From contig NZ_AKJK01000100.1 in assembly GCF_000282375.1 (NCBI RefSeq), positions 91,196 to 155,195 on the forward strand: DNA of 64,000 nucleotides, read 5' to 3'. Source of the stretch: Pseudomonas sp. GM50 (GTDB lineage Bacteria > Pseudomonadota > Gammaproteobacteria > Pseudomonadales > Pseudomonadaceae). Positions 8,874 through 17,336 of this stretch are shown here, piece after piece (the stretch's first letter is position 1; the number at the start of each line of letters is the position of its first letter). A program made the translations under genes and the position numbers. The notes under the pieces are model-generated. The model was given only the letters and a program-made list of their open reading frames with translations, was not told the origin of the DNA and did no database searches.

Positions 8874-8978
8874 ATGAAGAGTTTCGGGTTTCAATTGATC
8901 TACGGTGACTTCCTCGCCCGCAGCGTGCGGGGCATCTCCTGCGCGCCGCCCGCCAGTCTCAGCATTGCTAGCAACTAA
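8874..8978 (+). CDS. Possible 34-residue leader peptide ahead of hpd
   Basis: A short frame begins MKSFGFQLIYGDFLARS and ends 39 bp before the hpd ATG. It has no strong ribosome site, only a G-rich stretch. It might be a translated leader controlling hpd, or chance. It is the only reading frame of note in the 248-bp gap between the permease and hpd. Confidence 0.3.
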   Translation: MKSFGFQLIYGDFLARSVRGISCAPPASLSIASN

Positions 8979-9017
8979 CGATCCGTTAATTGACAAGAAA
9001 ATGATGAGGCGCCAACC

Positions 9018-10094
9018 ATGGCAGATTTATACGAAAACCCAATGGGCCTGATGGGCTTTGAGTTCATCGAATTCGCATCGCCGACCCCTAACACCCTGGA
9101 GCCGATCTTCGAGATCATGGGCTTCAGCAAGGTTGCGACCCACCGTTCCAAAGACGTGCACCTGTATCGCCAGGGCGCGATCAACCTGATCCTCAACAAC
9201 GAACCCAACAGCGTGGCGTCGTACTTCGCGGCAGAGCACGGTCCGTCGGTGTGCGGCATGGCGTTCCGGGTCAAGGATTCGCAAAAGGCCTACAAGCGTG
9301 CCCTGGAACTCGGCGCCCAGCCGATCCACATCGAAACCGGTCCGATGGAACTGCATCTGCCGGCGATCAAAGGCATTGGCGGTGCGCCGCTGTACCTGAT
9401 CGACCGTTTCGGTGAAGGCAGCTCGATCTACGACATCGACTTCGTGTTCATCGAAGGCGTGGACCGCAACCCGGTCGGCGCCGGTCTGAAGATCATCGAT
9501 CACCTGACCCACAACGTATATCGCGGTCGCATGGCTTACTGGGCCAACTTCTACGAGAAGCTGTTCAACTTCCGCGAAATCCGTTACTTCGATATCAAAG
9601 GCGAATACACCGGCCTGACCTCCAAGGCCATGACCGCGCCGGACGGCATGATCCGTATCCCGCTGAACGAAGAGTCGTCCAAGGGCGCGGGGCAGATCGA
9701 AGAGTTCCTGATGCAGTTCAACGGTGAGGGCATCCAGCACGTGGCCTTCCTCAGCGATGACCTGATCAAGACCTGGGATCACCTGAAAAGCATCGGCATG
9801 CGCTTCATGACGCCGCCGCCGGACACCTACTACGAAATGCTTGAAGGCCGTTTGCCGAACCACGGCGAGCCGGTCAACGAATTGCAAGCACGGGGCATTC
9901 TGCTGGACGGTTCGTCCGAGTCGGGCGACAAGCGTCTGCTGCTGCAGATTTTCTCGGAAACCCTGATGGGCCCGGTGTTCTTCGAATTCATCCAGCGTAA
10001 AGGTGACGATGGTTTCGGTGAAGGCAACTTCAAGGCGCTGTTCGAATCCATCGAGCGTGATCAGGTTCGTCGGGGTGTGCTCTCCACCGATTAA
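9018..10094 (+). CDS. hpd: 4-hydroxyphenylpyruvate dioxygenase
   Basis: This cytoplasmic non-haem Fe(II) enzyme turns 4-hydroxyphenylpyruvate into homogentisate in tyrosine and phenylalanine breakdown. The 358-residue length and the three iron ligands match the Pseudomonas enzyme of known structure: His162 (DHLTHNV), His241 (IQHVAF) and Glu323 (FFEFIQRKG), each one higher than the usual numbering because Met1 is counted. The C-terminal gating helix (DGFGEGNFKALFESIE) is intact. GAGG lies upstream of the ATG. No other homogentisate pathway gene is in the window. Confidence 0.97.
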   Translation: MADLYENPMGLMGFEFIEFASPTPNTLEPIFEIMGFSKVATHRSKDVHLYRQGAINLILNNEPNSVASYFAAEHGPSVCGMAFRVKDSQKAYKRALELGAQPIHIETGPMELHLPAIKGIGGAPLYLIDRFGEGSSIYDIDFVFIEGVDRNPVGAGLKIIDHLTHNVYRGRMAYWANFYEKLFNFREIRYFDIKGEYTGLTSKAMTAPDGMIRIPLNEESSKGAGQIEEFLMQFNGEGIQHVAFLSDDLIKTWDHLKSIGMRFMTPPPDTYYEMLEGRLPNHGEPVNELQARGILLDGSSESGDKRLLLQIFSETLMGPVFFEFIQRKGDDGFGEGNFKALFESIERDQVRRGVLSTD

Positions 10095-10108
10095 CCCGTT
10101 TCAGGCGT

Positions 10109-10147
10109 GAAAAAGCCCGGTCAGCAGTAATGCTGGCCGGGCTTTTT
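10109..10147 (+). terminator. Terminator after hpd
   Basis: A 16-bp stem with one mismatch (arms AAAAGCCCGGTCAGCA and TGCTGGCCGGGCTTTT, loop GTAA) is followed by a T-run 15 bp after the stop. Confidence 0.9.
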
Positions 10148-10208
10148 TTGGATCGTGAAAAACCATTTTCGGATCACGCAAAATTATTCTGGATCACACA
10201 AAACCACT

Positions 10209-10281
10209 GTAGGAGCGAGGCTTGCCCGCGAAGGGGACCTTGAAGACGCTAAAAGCTTCGCGGGCAAGCCTCGCTCCTACA
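10209..10281. repeat. Family A repeat pair (GTAGGAGCGAGGCTTGCCCG)
   Basis: Two inverted copies with a 23-bp spacer lie between the convergent hpd and rarD-like genes; the second ends 2 bp before the rarD-like stop codon. Confidence 0.88.
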
Positions 10282-10282
10282 A

Positions 10283-11170
10283 CTACATCGGCCGGCGTCG
10301 TTGCCGGACCAGGTGCTTGAACCCTTCAAACACCAACACCACCACCGCCAACCAGATCGGAATATAGGTCAGCCATTCGCCGGCCTTGATACTTTCCCCC
10401 AGCAGCAACGCAACGCCGAGCAACAGCACCGGCTCGACGTAACTCAACAACCCGAACAGGCTGAACGGCAGCAGTCGGCTGGCAATGATGTAGACCACCA
10501 GCGCCGAAGCACTGATCACCCCGAGTATCGGGATCAACAGCGACAGCCACGGATGTTGATCAAACACGCCGAAACCTTGTTCGCCGCCCTGCACGAACCA
10601 GAACGCCACTGGCAGCATCAACGCCATGTCCAGCCAGAGCCCGCCGAGGTTGTCGGTGGCCAGGCGCTTGCGCACGATGAAATAAATCGGATAACCGACC
10701 ACCACCAGCAAGGTCGCCCAGGAAAAACCGCCGACTTGATACAACTCGTTGAGCACGCCGAGGCTGGCGAAGAACACGGCTATTTTCTGCAGATAGGAAA
10801 GGCGCTCGCCATAGGCGATTCGACCGGTCAGGACCATCGACAGTGGCAACAGGAAATACCCCAGCGACACGTCGAGGCTATAGCCGTTGAGCGGCGCCCA
10901 CATGAACAACCAGAGCTGCAGACCCAGCAGCACTGCAGAGCCGATCAGTCCGACAAGCAATTTCGGCTTGCTGACCAGCCGTCGCACAATCTCCACCACG
11001 CGTTTCCATTCGCCGGACACCACCATGAACACGGTCATGCACGGCGCGGTCAGCAGCATCCGCCAACCGAAAATCTCTACGCCGCTCAAGGGGGAGAGCA
11101 GCGAAGTGTAGTAATACATGACGGCAAACAGCACCGAGGCTGTGACCGATAGAGCGATACCTTTAGACAA
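10283..11170 (-). CDS. rarD: RarD-like EamA-family permease
   Basis: The 295-residue protein has about ten membrane helices. The opening (MSKGIALSVTASVLFAVMYYYTSLLSPL) and the central LNGYSLDVSLGYFLLPL segment are typical of the RarD branch. The name comes from chloramphenicol-sensitivity annotation, and the true substrate is unknown. It stands alone. Confidence 0.85.
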   Translation of the reverse strand: MSKGIALSVTASVLFAVMYYYTSLLSPLSGVEIFGWRMLLTAPCMTVFMVVSGEWKRVVEIVRRLVSKPKLLVGLIGSAVLLGLQLWLFMWAPLNGYSLDVSLGYFLLPLSMVLTGRIAYGERLSYLQKIAVFFASLGVLNELYQVGGFSWATLLVVVGYPIYFIVRKRLATDNLGGLWLDMALMLPVAFWFVQGGEQGFGVFDQHPWLSLLIPILGVISASALVVYIIASRLLPFSLFGLLSYVEPVLLLGVALLLGESIKAGEWLTYIPIWLAVVVLVFEGFKHLVRQRRRPM

Positions 11171-11228
11171 ACTGTCCTCGCGGGTTGAAGGTCAAACGGG
11201 GCGCGCAGGATACGTGGTTTTTGTGCTG

Positions 11229-11252
11229 AATATTGGCCGAGTGATCAATATT
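11229..11252. promoter_or_regulatory. Inverted repeat AATATTG-N10-CAATATT upstream of rarD-like gene
   Basis: A perfect 7-bp A/T-rich dyad lies 58 bp upstream of the start codon, in the part of this 426-bp gap not filled by REP-like DNA. It is a possible operator; no regulator is suggested. Confidence 0.3.
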
Positions 11253-11302
11253 TACAACATCCTGGCTGATCCTCAACCAAAGCATAGTCAGCAGACCGAC
11301 AC

Positions 11303-11592
11303 TGGGAGCTGGCTTGCCTGCGAAGAGGCTGGTACATCCAACAGCCCTGGTGACTGACCCACCGCTATCGCGGGCAAGCCCGCTCCCACAATGACCGTGA
11401 TCGCTAATAGATCTTGTGAACGACACAAAACCCTGTGGGAGCTGGCTTGCCTGCGAAGAGGCCGGTACATCCAACAGCCCTGATGACTGACCCACCGCTA
11501 TCGCGAGCAGGCCCACTCCCACAGTAGACCGTGATCGCCAACAGATCTTGTGAACGACACCAAACCCTGTGGGAGCTGGCTTGCCTGCGATA
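11303..11592. repeat. Tandem duplication of a REP-bearing ~133-bp unit
   Basis: The segment starting TGGGAGCTGGCTTGCCTGCG recurs at 11303, 11436 and 11570 (periods 133 and 134). The two full units are nearly identical, including the non-REP stretch AGATCTTGTGAACGACAC; the third is cut after about 22 bp, just before the end of the aldo/keto reductase gene. Each full unit holds two REP-type arms in inverted orientation. Confidence 0.88.
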
Positions 11593-11596
11593 AATC

Positions 11597-12610
11597 TCAA
11601 GCCGTATGCGGTTTACGCCCCGGCACAAAATGGCTCACGTCATTGAACCCCGGCGTCGACGCGTGCCCCGGTGTCACCAGCGAATCGATAAAGGCTTCAT
11701 CTTCCGCTGTGATCTTCACCGCCTGCGCCTTGGTGTACGCGTCCCACTGTTCTTCGGTGCGCGGGCCGACGATGGCCGAGGTGATGGCGCGATTGTTCAG
11801 CACCCAGGCAATCGCAAACTCGACGATGCCCACGCCACGGCCCTGAGTGTATTCCTGGATCTGCTGGGCAATGCGCAGGGACTCAACCCGCCATTCGGTT
11901 TCCAGAATGCGTTTGTCCTGACGGCCCGCGCGGCTGTTGACGTCCGGTGTTACGTCGGGTGCGTACTTGCCGCTGAGCACACCACGCGCTAGCGGACTGT
12001 AGGGCACCACGCCAAGGCCATAGTTTTGTGCAGCAGTGATCTGCTCGGTTTCCGCCTGACGGTTGACGATGTTGTACAGCGGCTGGCTGATGACCGGTCT
12101 ATCGACACCGAGTTTGTCAGCCACACGAATCACTTCAGCGATGCGCCAGCCACGGTAGTTCGACAGGCCCCAGTAGCGGATCTTGCCCTGGCGGATCAAA
12201 TCGCCAATGGCCGACACCGTGACCTCCAACGGCGTGTTGTGGTCTTCGCGGTGCAGGTAATAGATGTCCAGATAATCGGTGCCCAACCGGGTCAGGCTGG
12301 CATCGATGCCGTTGAACAGATGCTTGCGGCTCAGGCCACTGCGGTTCGGCACACCGTCCACCGGACCGAAACCGACTTTGGTGGCGAGTACCCATTCCTG
12401 ACGGCGACTGGCAATCGCTTCGCCGACGATCTCTTCGGAGCGGCCGTTGGTGTAGACGTCCGCGGTGTCGATGAAATTGATGCCCTGGTCCCAAGCCTTG
12501 TCGATGATCCGCAAGGAATCTTCGGTGCTGGTCTGTTCGCCGAACATCATGGTGCCCAATGTGAGGGTCGACACCTGTAAACCCGAATGACCCAGCGTGC
12601 GATAGCTCAT
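11597..12610 (-). CDS. Aldo/keto reductase
   Basis: The 337-residue NADPH-dependent TIM-barrel oxidoreductase has the full catalytic tetrad: Asp48, Tyr53 (DTADVY), Lys78 (ATKVG) and His120 (YYLHRED). The family reduces aldehydes and ketones, and the substrate is unknown. AAGGA precedes the ATG by 8 nt. It is monocistronic, with repeat DNA on both sides. Confidence 0.93.
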   Translation of the reverse strand: MSYRTLGHSGLQVSTLTLGTMMFGEQTSTEDSLRIIDKAWDQGINFIDTADVYTNGRSEEIVGEAIASRRQEWVLATKVGFGPVDGVPNRSGLSRKHLFNGIDASLTRLGTDYLDIYYLHREDHNTPLEVTVSAIGDLIRQGKIRYWGLSNYRGWRIAEVIRVADKLGVDRPVISQPLYNIVNRQAETEQITAAQNYGLGVVPYSPLARGVLSGKYAPDVTPDVNSRAGRQDKRILETEWRVESLRIAQQIQEYTQGRGVGIVEFAIAWVLNNRAITSAIVGPRTEEQWDAYTKAQAVKITAEDEAFIDSLVTPGHASTPGFNDVSHFVPGRKPHTA

Positions 12611-12756
12611 GACGAAATCCTTTTACCGGTGAGAAAGCTTCAATCAAATACCAAGAACCGCTGCTCGGAGCAATCGGAATTATCGACTCACTTTCCTGTG
12701 GGGGCTGTGGCGAGCGGGCTGTTGTGGTTAGGGGGTGGTTGTGGTTAGAGGGCTGT

Positions 12757-12876
12757 TGTGGCGAGGGGGCTTGCCCCCGTTGGGGCGCGTAGCGGCCCCG
12801 GCATTTCAAAATTAAACCGCATGTAACGGATTTACGACTGCTTCGCAGCCGAACGGGGGCAAGCCCCCTCGCCACA
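12757..12876. repeat. Family C repeat pair (TGTGGCGAGGGGGCTTGCCC)
   Basis: Two inverted arms flank a spacer holding a smaller inverted motif (GCGTAGCGGCCCC / GACTGCTTCGCAGCC type). Just upstream (12696-12756) are decayed partial copies of the first arm (TGTGGCGAGCGGGCTGTTGTGG and similar). Together they fill the 299-bp gap between the reductase and the MFS gene. Confidence 0.85.
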
Positions 12877-12909
12877 AAAGTATCTGTGCATGCGCGTGAG
12901 CGTTAAACC

Positions 12910-14220
12910 TTACGCCCGCAACGTGCGCGTCATGCGCAACGCCAGCAAACTCCCACACACAATCACACCCGCCAGCAGATACAGCGCCGCATCGGTCGAC
13001 CCGGTGCTGTCCTTGACCCAACCCACCAGATACGGGCTAAGGAAACCCGCCATCTGCCCCATGGAGTTGATCAACGCCAACCCGCCGGCAGCCGCACCCG
13101 CGCTAAGCATTGCAGTCGGCACTGGCCAGAACATTGGCAAACCGGTGAGGGCGCCCATAGTGGCGAGGGTCAGCCCAAGAATGGCGATGGCCGGGTTGGC
13201 GGCGAAGTTCACCGCGATCAGCAAGCCCGCCGCGCCCATCAGCATCGGCACCACCAAGTGCCAGCGGCGTTCTTTGCGCAGATCCGCCGAGCGACCGACC
13301 ATCAACATGAACACCGCCGCCAGCAGGTACGGGATCGCACTGAGCCAACCAATCACCAGGTTATCGCTGAAACCCAGGTTTTTGATGATCGACGGCAGCC
13401 AGAAGTTGATCGCGTAGACACCGCTCTGAATGCAGAAATAAATCAGGCCGAAAGCCCAGATCGCCGGGTTCTTGAACACCGCCAACAGCGAATCGGTGGC
13501 GGTTTTCGGTTTGCTGGCCAGGTCTTGCGCGTGATCGGCCTCAAGCACCGAACGCTCGTAAGGGGTCAGCCATTTGGCGTTGGCGTAACTGTCGCTGAGC
13601 AGGAAATAGGCGAGGGCGCCGAGGATAACGGTCGGAATGCCTTGCAGCAGGAACATCCACTGCCAGCCGGCCAAACCGGCCTGGCCGGCGCCGAAGTGGT
13701 TGAGGATCCAGCCGGAAAACGGACTGCCGAGCAGGCCGGAAACCGGGATCGCCGACATGAACAGCGCCATGATGCGGCCACGACGGAACGTCGGGAACCA
13801 CTGCGAGAGATAAAGCACCACGCCCGGGAAGAACCCGGCTTCGGCCGCACCGGTAAACAGGCGCAGGGTGTAGAACTCGGTCGGTGTGGTGACGAACAGC
13901 AGGCAGGTCGAGAGCGTGCCCCAGGTGATCATCATCAACGCGATCCAGCGGCGCGGGCCGAATTTGGTCAGGGCCAGGTTGCTCGGTACACCGCAGAGTA
14001 CGTAGCCGATGAAGAAAATCCCGGCACCGAGGCCGTACACGGTTTCGCTGAATTTCAGTGCGTCGAGCATCTGCAGTTTGGCGAATCCGACGTTAACCCG
14101 GTCGAGGTAATTGAACAGGTAGCAGATGAAAATGAAGGGGGTCAAACGCAGGGTAATGCGTTTGTAGACGGCATTTTTGTCGTCAGCGTTGGCCAGGGTA
14201 GCTGTGGCGCTCTGTGACAT
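12910..14220 (-). CDS. MFS permease, anion:cation symporter type (sugar acid/glycerate)
   Basis: The 436-residue protein has twelve predicted membrane helices and the ACS-family opening FICYLFNYLDRVNVGFAKLQM. I place the start at MSQSATAT, which has an AGAGAGAG ribosome site; longer versions would include DNA of the divergent promoter. The divergent cdaR-like regulator and the glycerate kinase gene downstream of that regulator point to D-glycerate, glucarate or galactarate as substrate. This is inference from context. Confidence 0.88.
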   Translation of the reverse strand: MSQSATATLANADDKNAVYKRITLRLTPFIFICYLFNYLDRVNVGFAKLQMLDALKFSETVYGLGAGIFFIGYVLCGVPSNLALTKFGPRRWIALMMITWGTLSTCLLFVTTPTEFYTLRLFTGAAEAGFFPGVVLYLSQWFPTFRRGRIMALFMSAIPVSGLLGSPFSGWILNHFGAGQAGLAGWQWMFLLQGIPTVILGALAYFLLSDSYANAKWLTPYERSVLEADHAQDLASKPKTATDSLLAVFKNPAIWAFGLIYFCIQSGVYAINFWLPSIIKNLGFSDNLVIGWLSAIPYLLAAVFMLMVGRSADLRKERRWHLVVPMLMGAAGLLIAVNFAANPAIAILGLTLATMGALTGLPMFWPVPTAMLSAGAAAGGLALINSMGQMAGFLSPYLVGWVKDSTGSTDAALYLLAGVIVCGSLLALRMTRTLRA

Positions 14221-14276
14221 GGCGGGCTCTCTCTTTATTATGATTTTTTGCGGCGCAAGGGTAACGTTGGTCGCCC

Positions 14277-14324
14277 GGTGAGTCTCGGTCACCCCTTGGG
14301 TAATTGTCTTTGTGCTTGAGCACA
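14277..14324. promoter_or_regulatory. Candidate CdaR-type operators in the MFS/cdaR divergent region
   Basis: Two dyads lie in the 169-bp shared promoter: GGTGA-N7-TCACC (14277-14293) and the perfect TGTGCT-TG-AGCACA (14311-14324). Either could bind the adjacent regulator. Confidence 0.35.
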
Positions 14325-14389
14325 GGGTTTGCAACCAAGGCCTGTGCGGGTGAACAACCCGTCCCATCACGTTTTCAAGGAATCGCGCT

Positions 14390-15517
14390 ATGTTCGAACT
14401 CGATCACGACCTGGCCCAGGACATCGTCGACCGGGCGATGGCCATCCTGCCGTACAACGTAAACGTCATGGACAGTCAGGGACTGATTCTCGGTAGCGGC
14501 GAACCGGAGCGCATCAACACCCGCCACGAAGGCGCGCAACTGGTGCTGGCCAACGGGCGCGTGGTGGAGATCGACGCGCAAACGGCGGTTCACCTCAAAG
14601 GCGTACAACCGGGGATCAACCTGCCGCTGTTGCTCGATCAGCGATTGATTGGGGTGCTGGGCATCACCGGCGAACCCGAGCAATTGCGTACTTACGCCGA
14701 ACTGGTGCGCATGACCGCCGAGATGCTGGTGGGCCAGCGCAACCAGCAGGCCGAGCAGCAATGGCGGCGACAGCGTTGCGACGATCTGCTGGCGCTGCTG
14801 CTCAGCGAGGCGGGGGATTCGCCGCGGTTGCTGGACGAAGCGCAGCAGCTGGGACTCAAACCGCAGTTGACACGAGTGCCGTACCTGTTCGAATTGGGCC
14901 TGGAACACGGCCCGGGGCAGACCGTCGAAGCGCTCAGCGCCTGGCTGATGTCACGTTATCCGGACAGTTGGTGCGTGAGCTCGGCCAAGTCTTCGTTGCT
15001 GTGGTGCCGACCGGCGACACCTGCGATCGAGAACGATCGGTTGCTGGAAAAGCTCGATGGTCTCGGCTGGAATATTTTGCGCATTGCCGTGGGCGGGCAG
15101 GCCGATGGATTGTCGGGGCTGCGCCGTTGCTATCGTCGAGTCGGTGATTTACTGGCCTATGGACGCGATGTGTTGCCGCATTCGCGCCTGCTGACCCTGA
15201 ACCGTTATCGGCTGCCGGTGATGCTCTGGCGGCACCGCAACGACGATGCGCTGGATGAACTGCTGCGGCCGCTGCGCAAAGTCATCGCCAAGGATGGCAA
15301 CGGCCAACTGCTGGCGACCCTGCGCAGTTGGTGCGAACACGACGGCCAGAGCCAGGCCTGTGCCGATGCCTTGGGCATCCATCGCAACAGTCTGCGTTAT
15401 CGCATGGAACGAATCGCTGAACTCAGCGGTGTCGACCCGCTAAAGCTGGACGGCATGCTCGCGCTGTACCTCGGCGTCCAGCTCCTGCCCCAAACCGACG
15501 CGCCAGCAACCCTATAG
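14390..15517 (+). CDS. cdaR: CdaR-type sugar-diacid/glycerate regulator
   Basis: The 375-residue transcriptional activator starts with a sugar-diacid recognition domain (about 1-135, ELDHDLAQDIVDRAMAIL) and ends in a PucR-type helix-turn-helix (ADALGIHRNSLRYRMERI near 340). E. coli CdaR senses D-glycerate, galactarate and glucarate and activates gar/gud genes. The gene lies between a divergent sugar-acid permease and garK, matching that role. AAGGA precedes the ATG. Confidence 0.88.
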   Translation: MFELDHDLAQDIVDRAMAILPYNVNVMDSQGLILGSGEPERINTRHEGAQLVLANGRVVEIDAQTAVHLKGVQPGINLPLLLDQRLIGVLGITGEPEQLRTYAELVRMTAEMLVGQRNQQAEQQWRRQRCDDLLALLLSEAGDSPRLLDEAQQLGLKPQLTRVPYLFELGLEHGPGQTVEALSAWLMSRYPDSWCVSSAKSSLLWCRPATPAIENDRLLEKLDGLGWNILRIAVGGQADGLSGLRRCYRRVGDLLAYGRDVLPHSRLLTLNRYRLPVMLWRHRNDDALDELLRPLRKVIAKDGNGQLLATLRSWCEHDGQSQACADALGIHRNSLRYRMERIAELSGVDPLKLDGMLALYLGVQLLPQTDAPATL

Positions 15518-15550
15518 CGAAAAGGCTTGGGGTAGTGGCGTCCTCAGGAT

Positions 15551-15648
15551 GCTATCGCGAGCAGGCTCGCTCCCACAGTGGTCCGTGGTGAAGCACGGAT
15601 TTGTGAGCGACGCTGATCCCCTGTGGGAGCGAGCCTGCTCGCGATAGC
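15551..15648. repeat. Family B repeat pair (GCTATCGCGAGCAGGCTCGC)
   Basis: Inverted arms, each including GCTATCGCGAGCAGGCTCGC or its complement, lie between cdaR and garK. About 145 bp of unremarkable sequence separates them from the garK start. Confidence 0.87.
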
Positions 15649-15793
15649 GGATTGACAGCTCACATCAACGCCGGATCTGAAAATCTGGGTTTTGTGGAAA
15701 TGAACAATAATCCTCATACCTGCTTGTGCAGCGGACCGGCGTTTTTGTTCATGGCGGCTGGCAGCATGGACGCATTGGAACTGGAGAATTCGC

Positions 15794-16936
15794 ATGAAAA
15801 TCGTCATCGCCCCCGATTCGTTCAAGGACAGTCTGAGTGCCCAAGGTGTGGCCGAGGCCATTGCGCTCGGGCTGGCGGAAGTCTGGCCGGACGCGCAATT
15901 GCTCAAGTGCCCGATGGCGGACGGCGGGGAGGGTACGGTCGAATCGATTCTGGCCGCGTGCCAGGGCGAACTGCGCCGTACCCATGTTCGTGGGCCGCTG
16001 GGTGCCACGGTCGATGCCGCTTGGGGCTGGTTACCGCAGAGCCACACCGCGATCATCGAAATGGCCGAGGCCAGTGGCCTGCAACTGGTTGCGCCGAACC
16101 TGCGCGATGCCTGCACCAGCAGCACCTACGGCACCGGTGAATTGATCCGCGCCGCGCTGGATGCCGGAGCACAACGGGTGATCCTCGCGATTGGCGGCAG
16201 CGCCACCAACGACGGTGGCGCTGGAGCGATGCAGGCTTTGGGGGTGAAACTGCTGGACGCTCAGGACCAAACCCTGGTGCCGGGTGGTCTGGCCTTGGCG
16301 CAACTGGCCCGCCTCGATCTGAGTGAAATCGATCCGCGTCTGGCCAAGGTGCGCTTCGACATCGCCGCCGACGTCAATAACCCGCTGTGCGGCCCTCATG
16401 GCGCCTCAGCAATTTTCGGCCCTCAGAAAGGTGCATCGCCCGAACAAGTCGAGCAACTGGACCAGGCCCTCGGGCACTTTGCCGAACTCTGCGCGCAAGC
16501 ACTGGACAAAGACGTGCGCGACGAACCGGGCAGCGGCGCGGCGGGTGGCCTGGGGTTTGCTGCCAAGGCGTTTCTCGGTGCGCAATTTCAGGCCGGGGTG
16601 GAAGTGGTTGCTGAACTCGTCGGTCTGGCTGAGGCGGTCAAAGGTGCCGACCTGGTGATCACTGGCGAAGGTCGTTTCGATGCCCAGACGTTACGCGGCA
16701 AAACCCCGTTTGGCGTGGCGCGCATTGCACGGCAACACGGCGTGCCGGTCATCGTCATTGCCGGCACCTTGGGCGAGGGGTATCAGGCGCTGTACGAGCA
16801 TGGCATCGATGCCGCCTTCGCGTTGGCAAGCGGGCCGACGACGCTGGAGCAGGCCTGCGCCGAGGCGCCGCGTTTGTTGCGCGAGCGCGCCTGTGATATT
16901 GCGCGGGTGTGGCGGGTGGCGGCCCGCAAGGACTGA
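15794..16936 (+). CDS. garK: Glycerate 2-kinase
   Basis: The 380-residue enzyme phosphorylates D-glycerate at position 2 with ATP, feeding lower glycolysis. Family hallmarks of GarK/GlxK are clear: MKIVIAPDSFKDSLSA at the N-terminus, CPMADGGEGTV near 40, GGSATNDGGAGAMQALG near 135, and GSGAAGGLGFA near 250. The ATG has GGAG upstream. It sits downstream of cdaR and probably belongs to the same regulon as the divergent permease. Confidence 0.95.
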   Translation: MKIVIAPDSFKDSLSAQGVAEAIALGLAEVWPDAQLLKCPMADGGEGTVESILAACQGELRRTHVRGPLGATVDAAWGWLPQSHTAIIEMAEASGLQLVAPNLRDACTSSTYGTGELIRAALDAGAQRVILAIGGSATNDGGAGAMQALGVKLLDAQDQTLVPGGLALAQLARLDLSEIDPRLAKVRFDIAADVNNPLCGPHGASAIFGPQKGASPEQVEQLDQALGHFAELCAQALDKDVRDEPGSGAAGGLGFAAKAFLGAQFQAGVEVVAELVGLAEAVKGADLVITGEGRFDAQTLRGKTPFGVARIARQHGVPVIVIAGTLGEGYQALYEHGIDAAFALASGPTTLEQACAEAPRLLRERACDIARVWRVAARKD

Positions 16937-16961
16937 CCATAATCTGTGGCCAAAAGATTAC

Positions 16962-17109
16962 TGTGGCGAGGGGGCTTGCCCCCGTTGGGCTGCGAAGCAG
17001 TCCTAAAATCTGCAACCTCGTTCCGCCAGGCACACCGCAGGCACCGGATTTGCGACTGCTGCGCAGCCGAACGGGGTGATGCGGCATTCCGACAAGCCCC
17101 CTCGCCACA
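16962..17109. repeat. Family C repeat pair, right arm interrupted
   Basis: The left arm is standard. In the right arm a 16-bp stretch (17077-17092) replaces one G inside the ACGGGGGCAAGCCCC core, so this stem can no longer form fully. The rest of the 400-bp gap between garK and the chemoreceptor gene (17110-17336) shows no gene. Confidence 0.8.
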
Positions 17110-17336
17110 AATGCAAGTCACAAAATTGCTTGAGTGTTTCACCGCTGAAACACTCATGCCTCCCTCAAAAAATATTTCTCCAACCCCTGCAAAAAACCTC
17201 AACCCCGGCCGATATAGCTGACAGGCGCACACAAACCAATTACAACAGTGGCGCCAAGCTGAAAGGTGCGCGCCATCGCCCGCCCGACAGTGATCACGGC
17301 AAGGATGCTCGCCGCCTCAATTACCGAGATCATCCT

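Noticed and set aside
11303..11592. Possible CRISPR array
   Set aside because: Only two full units of 133 bp, each containing inverted REP arms, with no uniform short spacers and no cas genes nearby.
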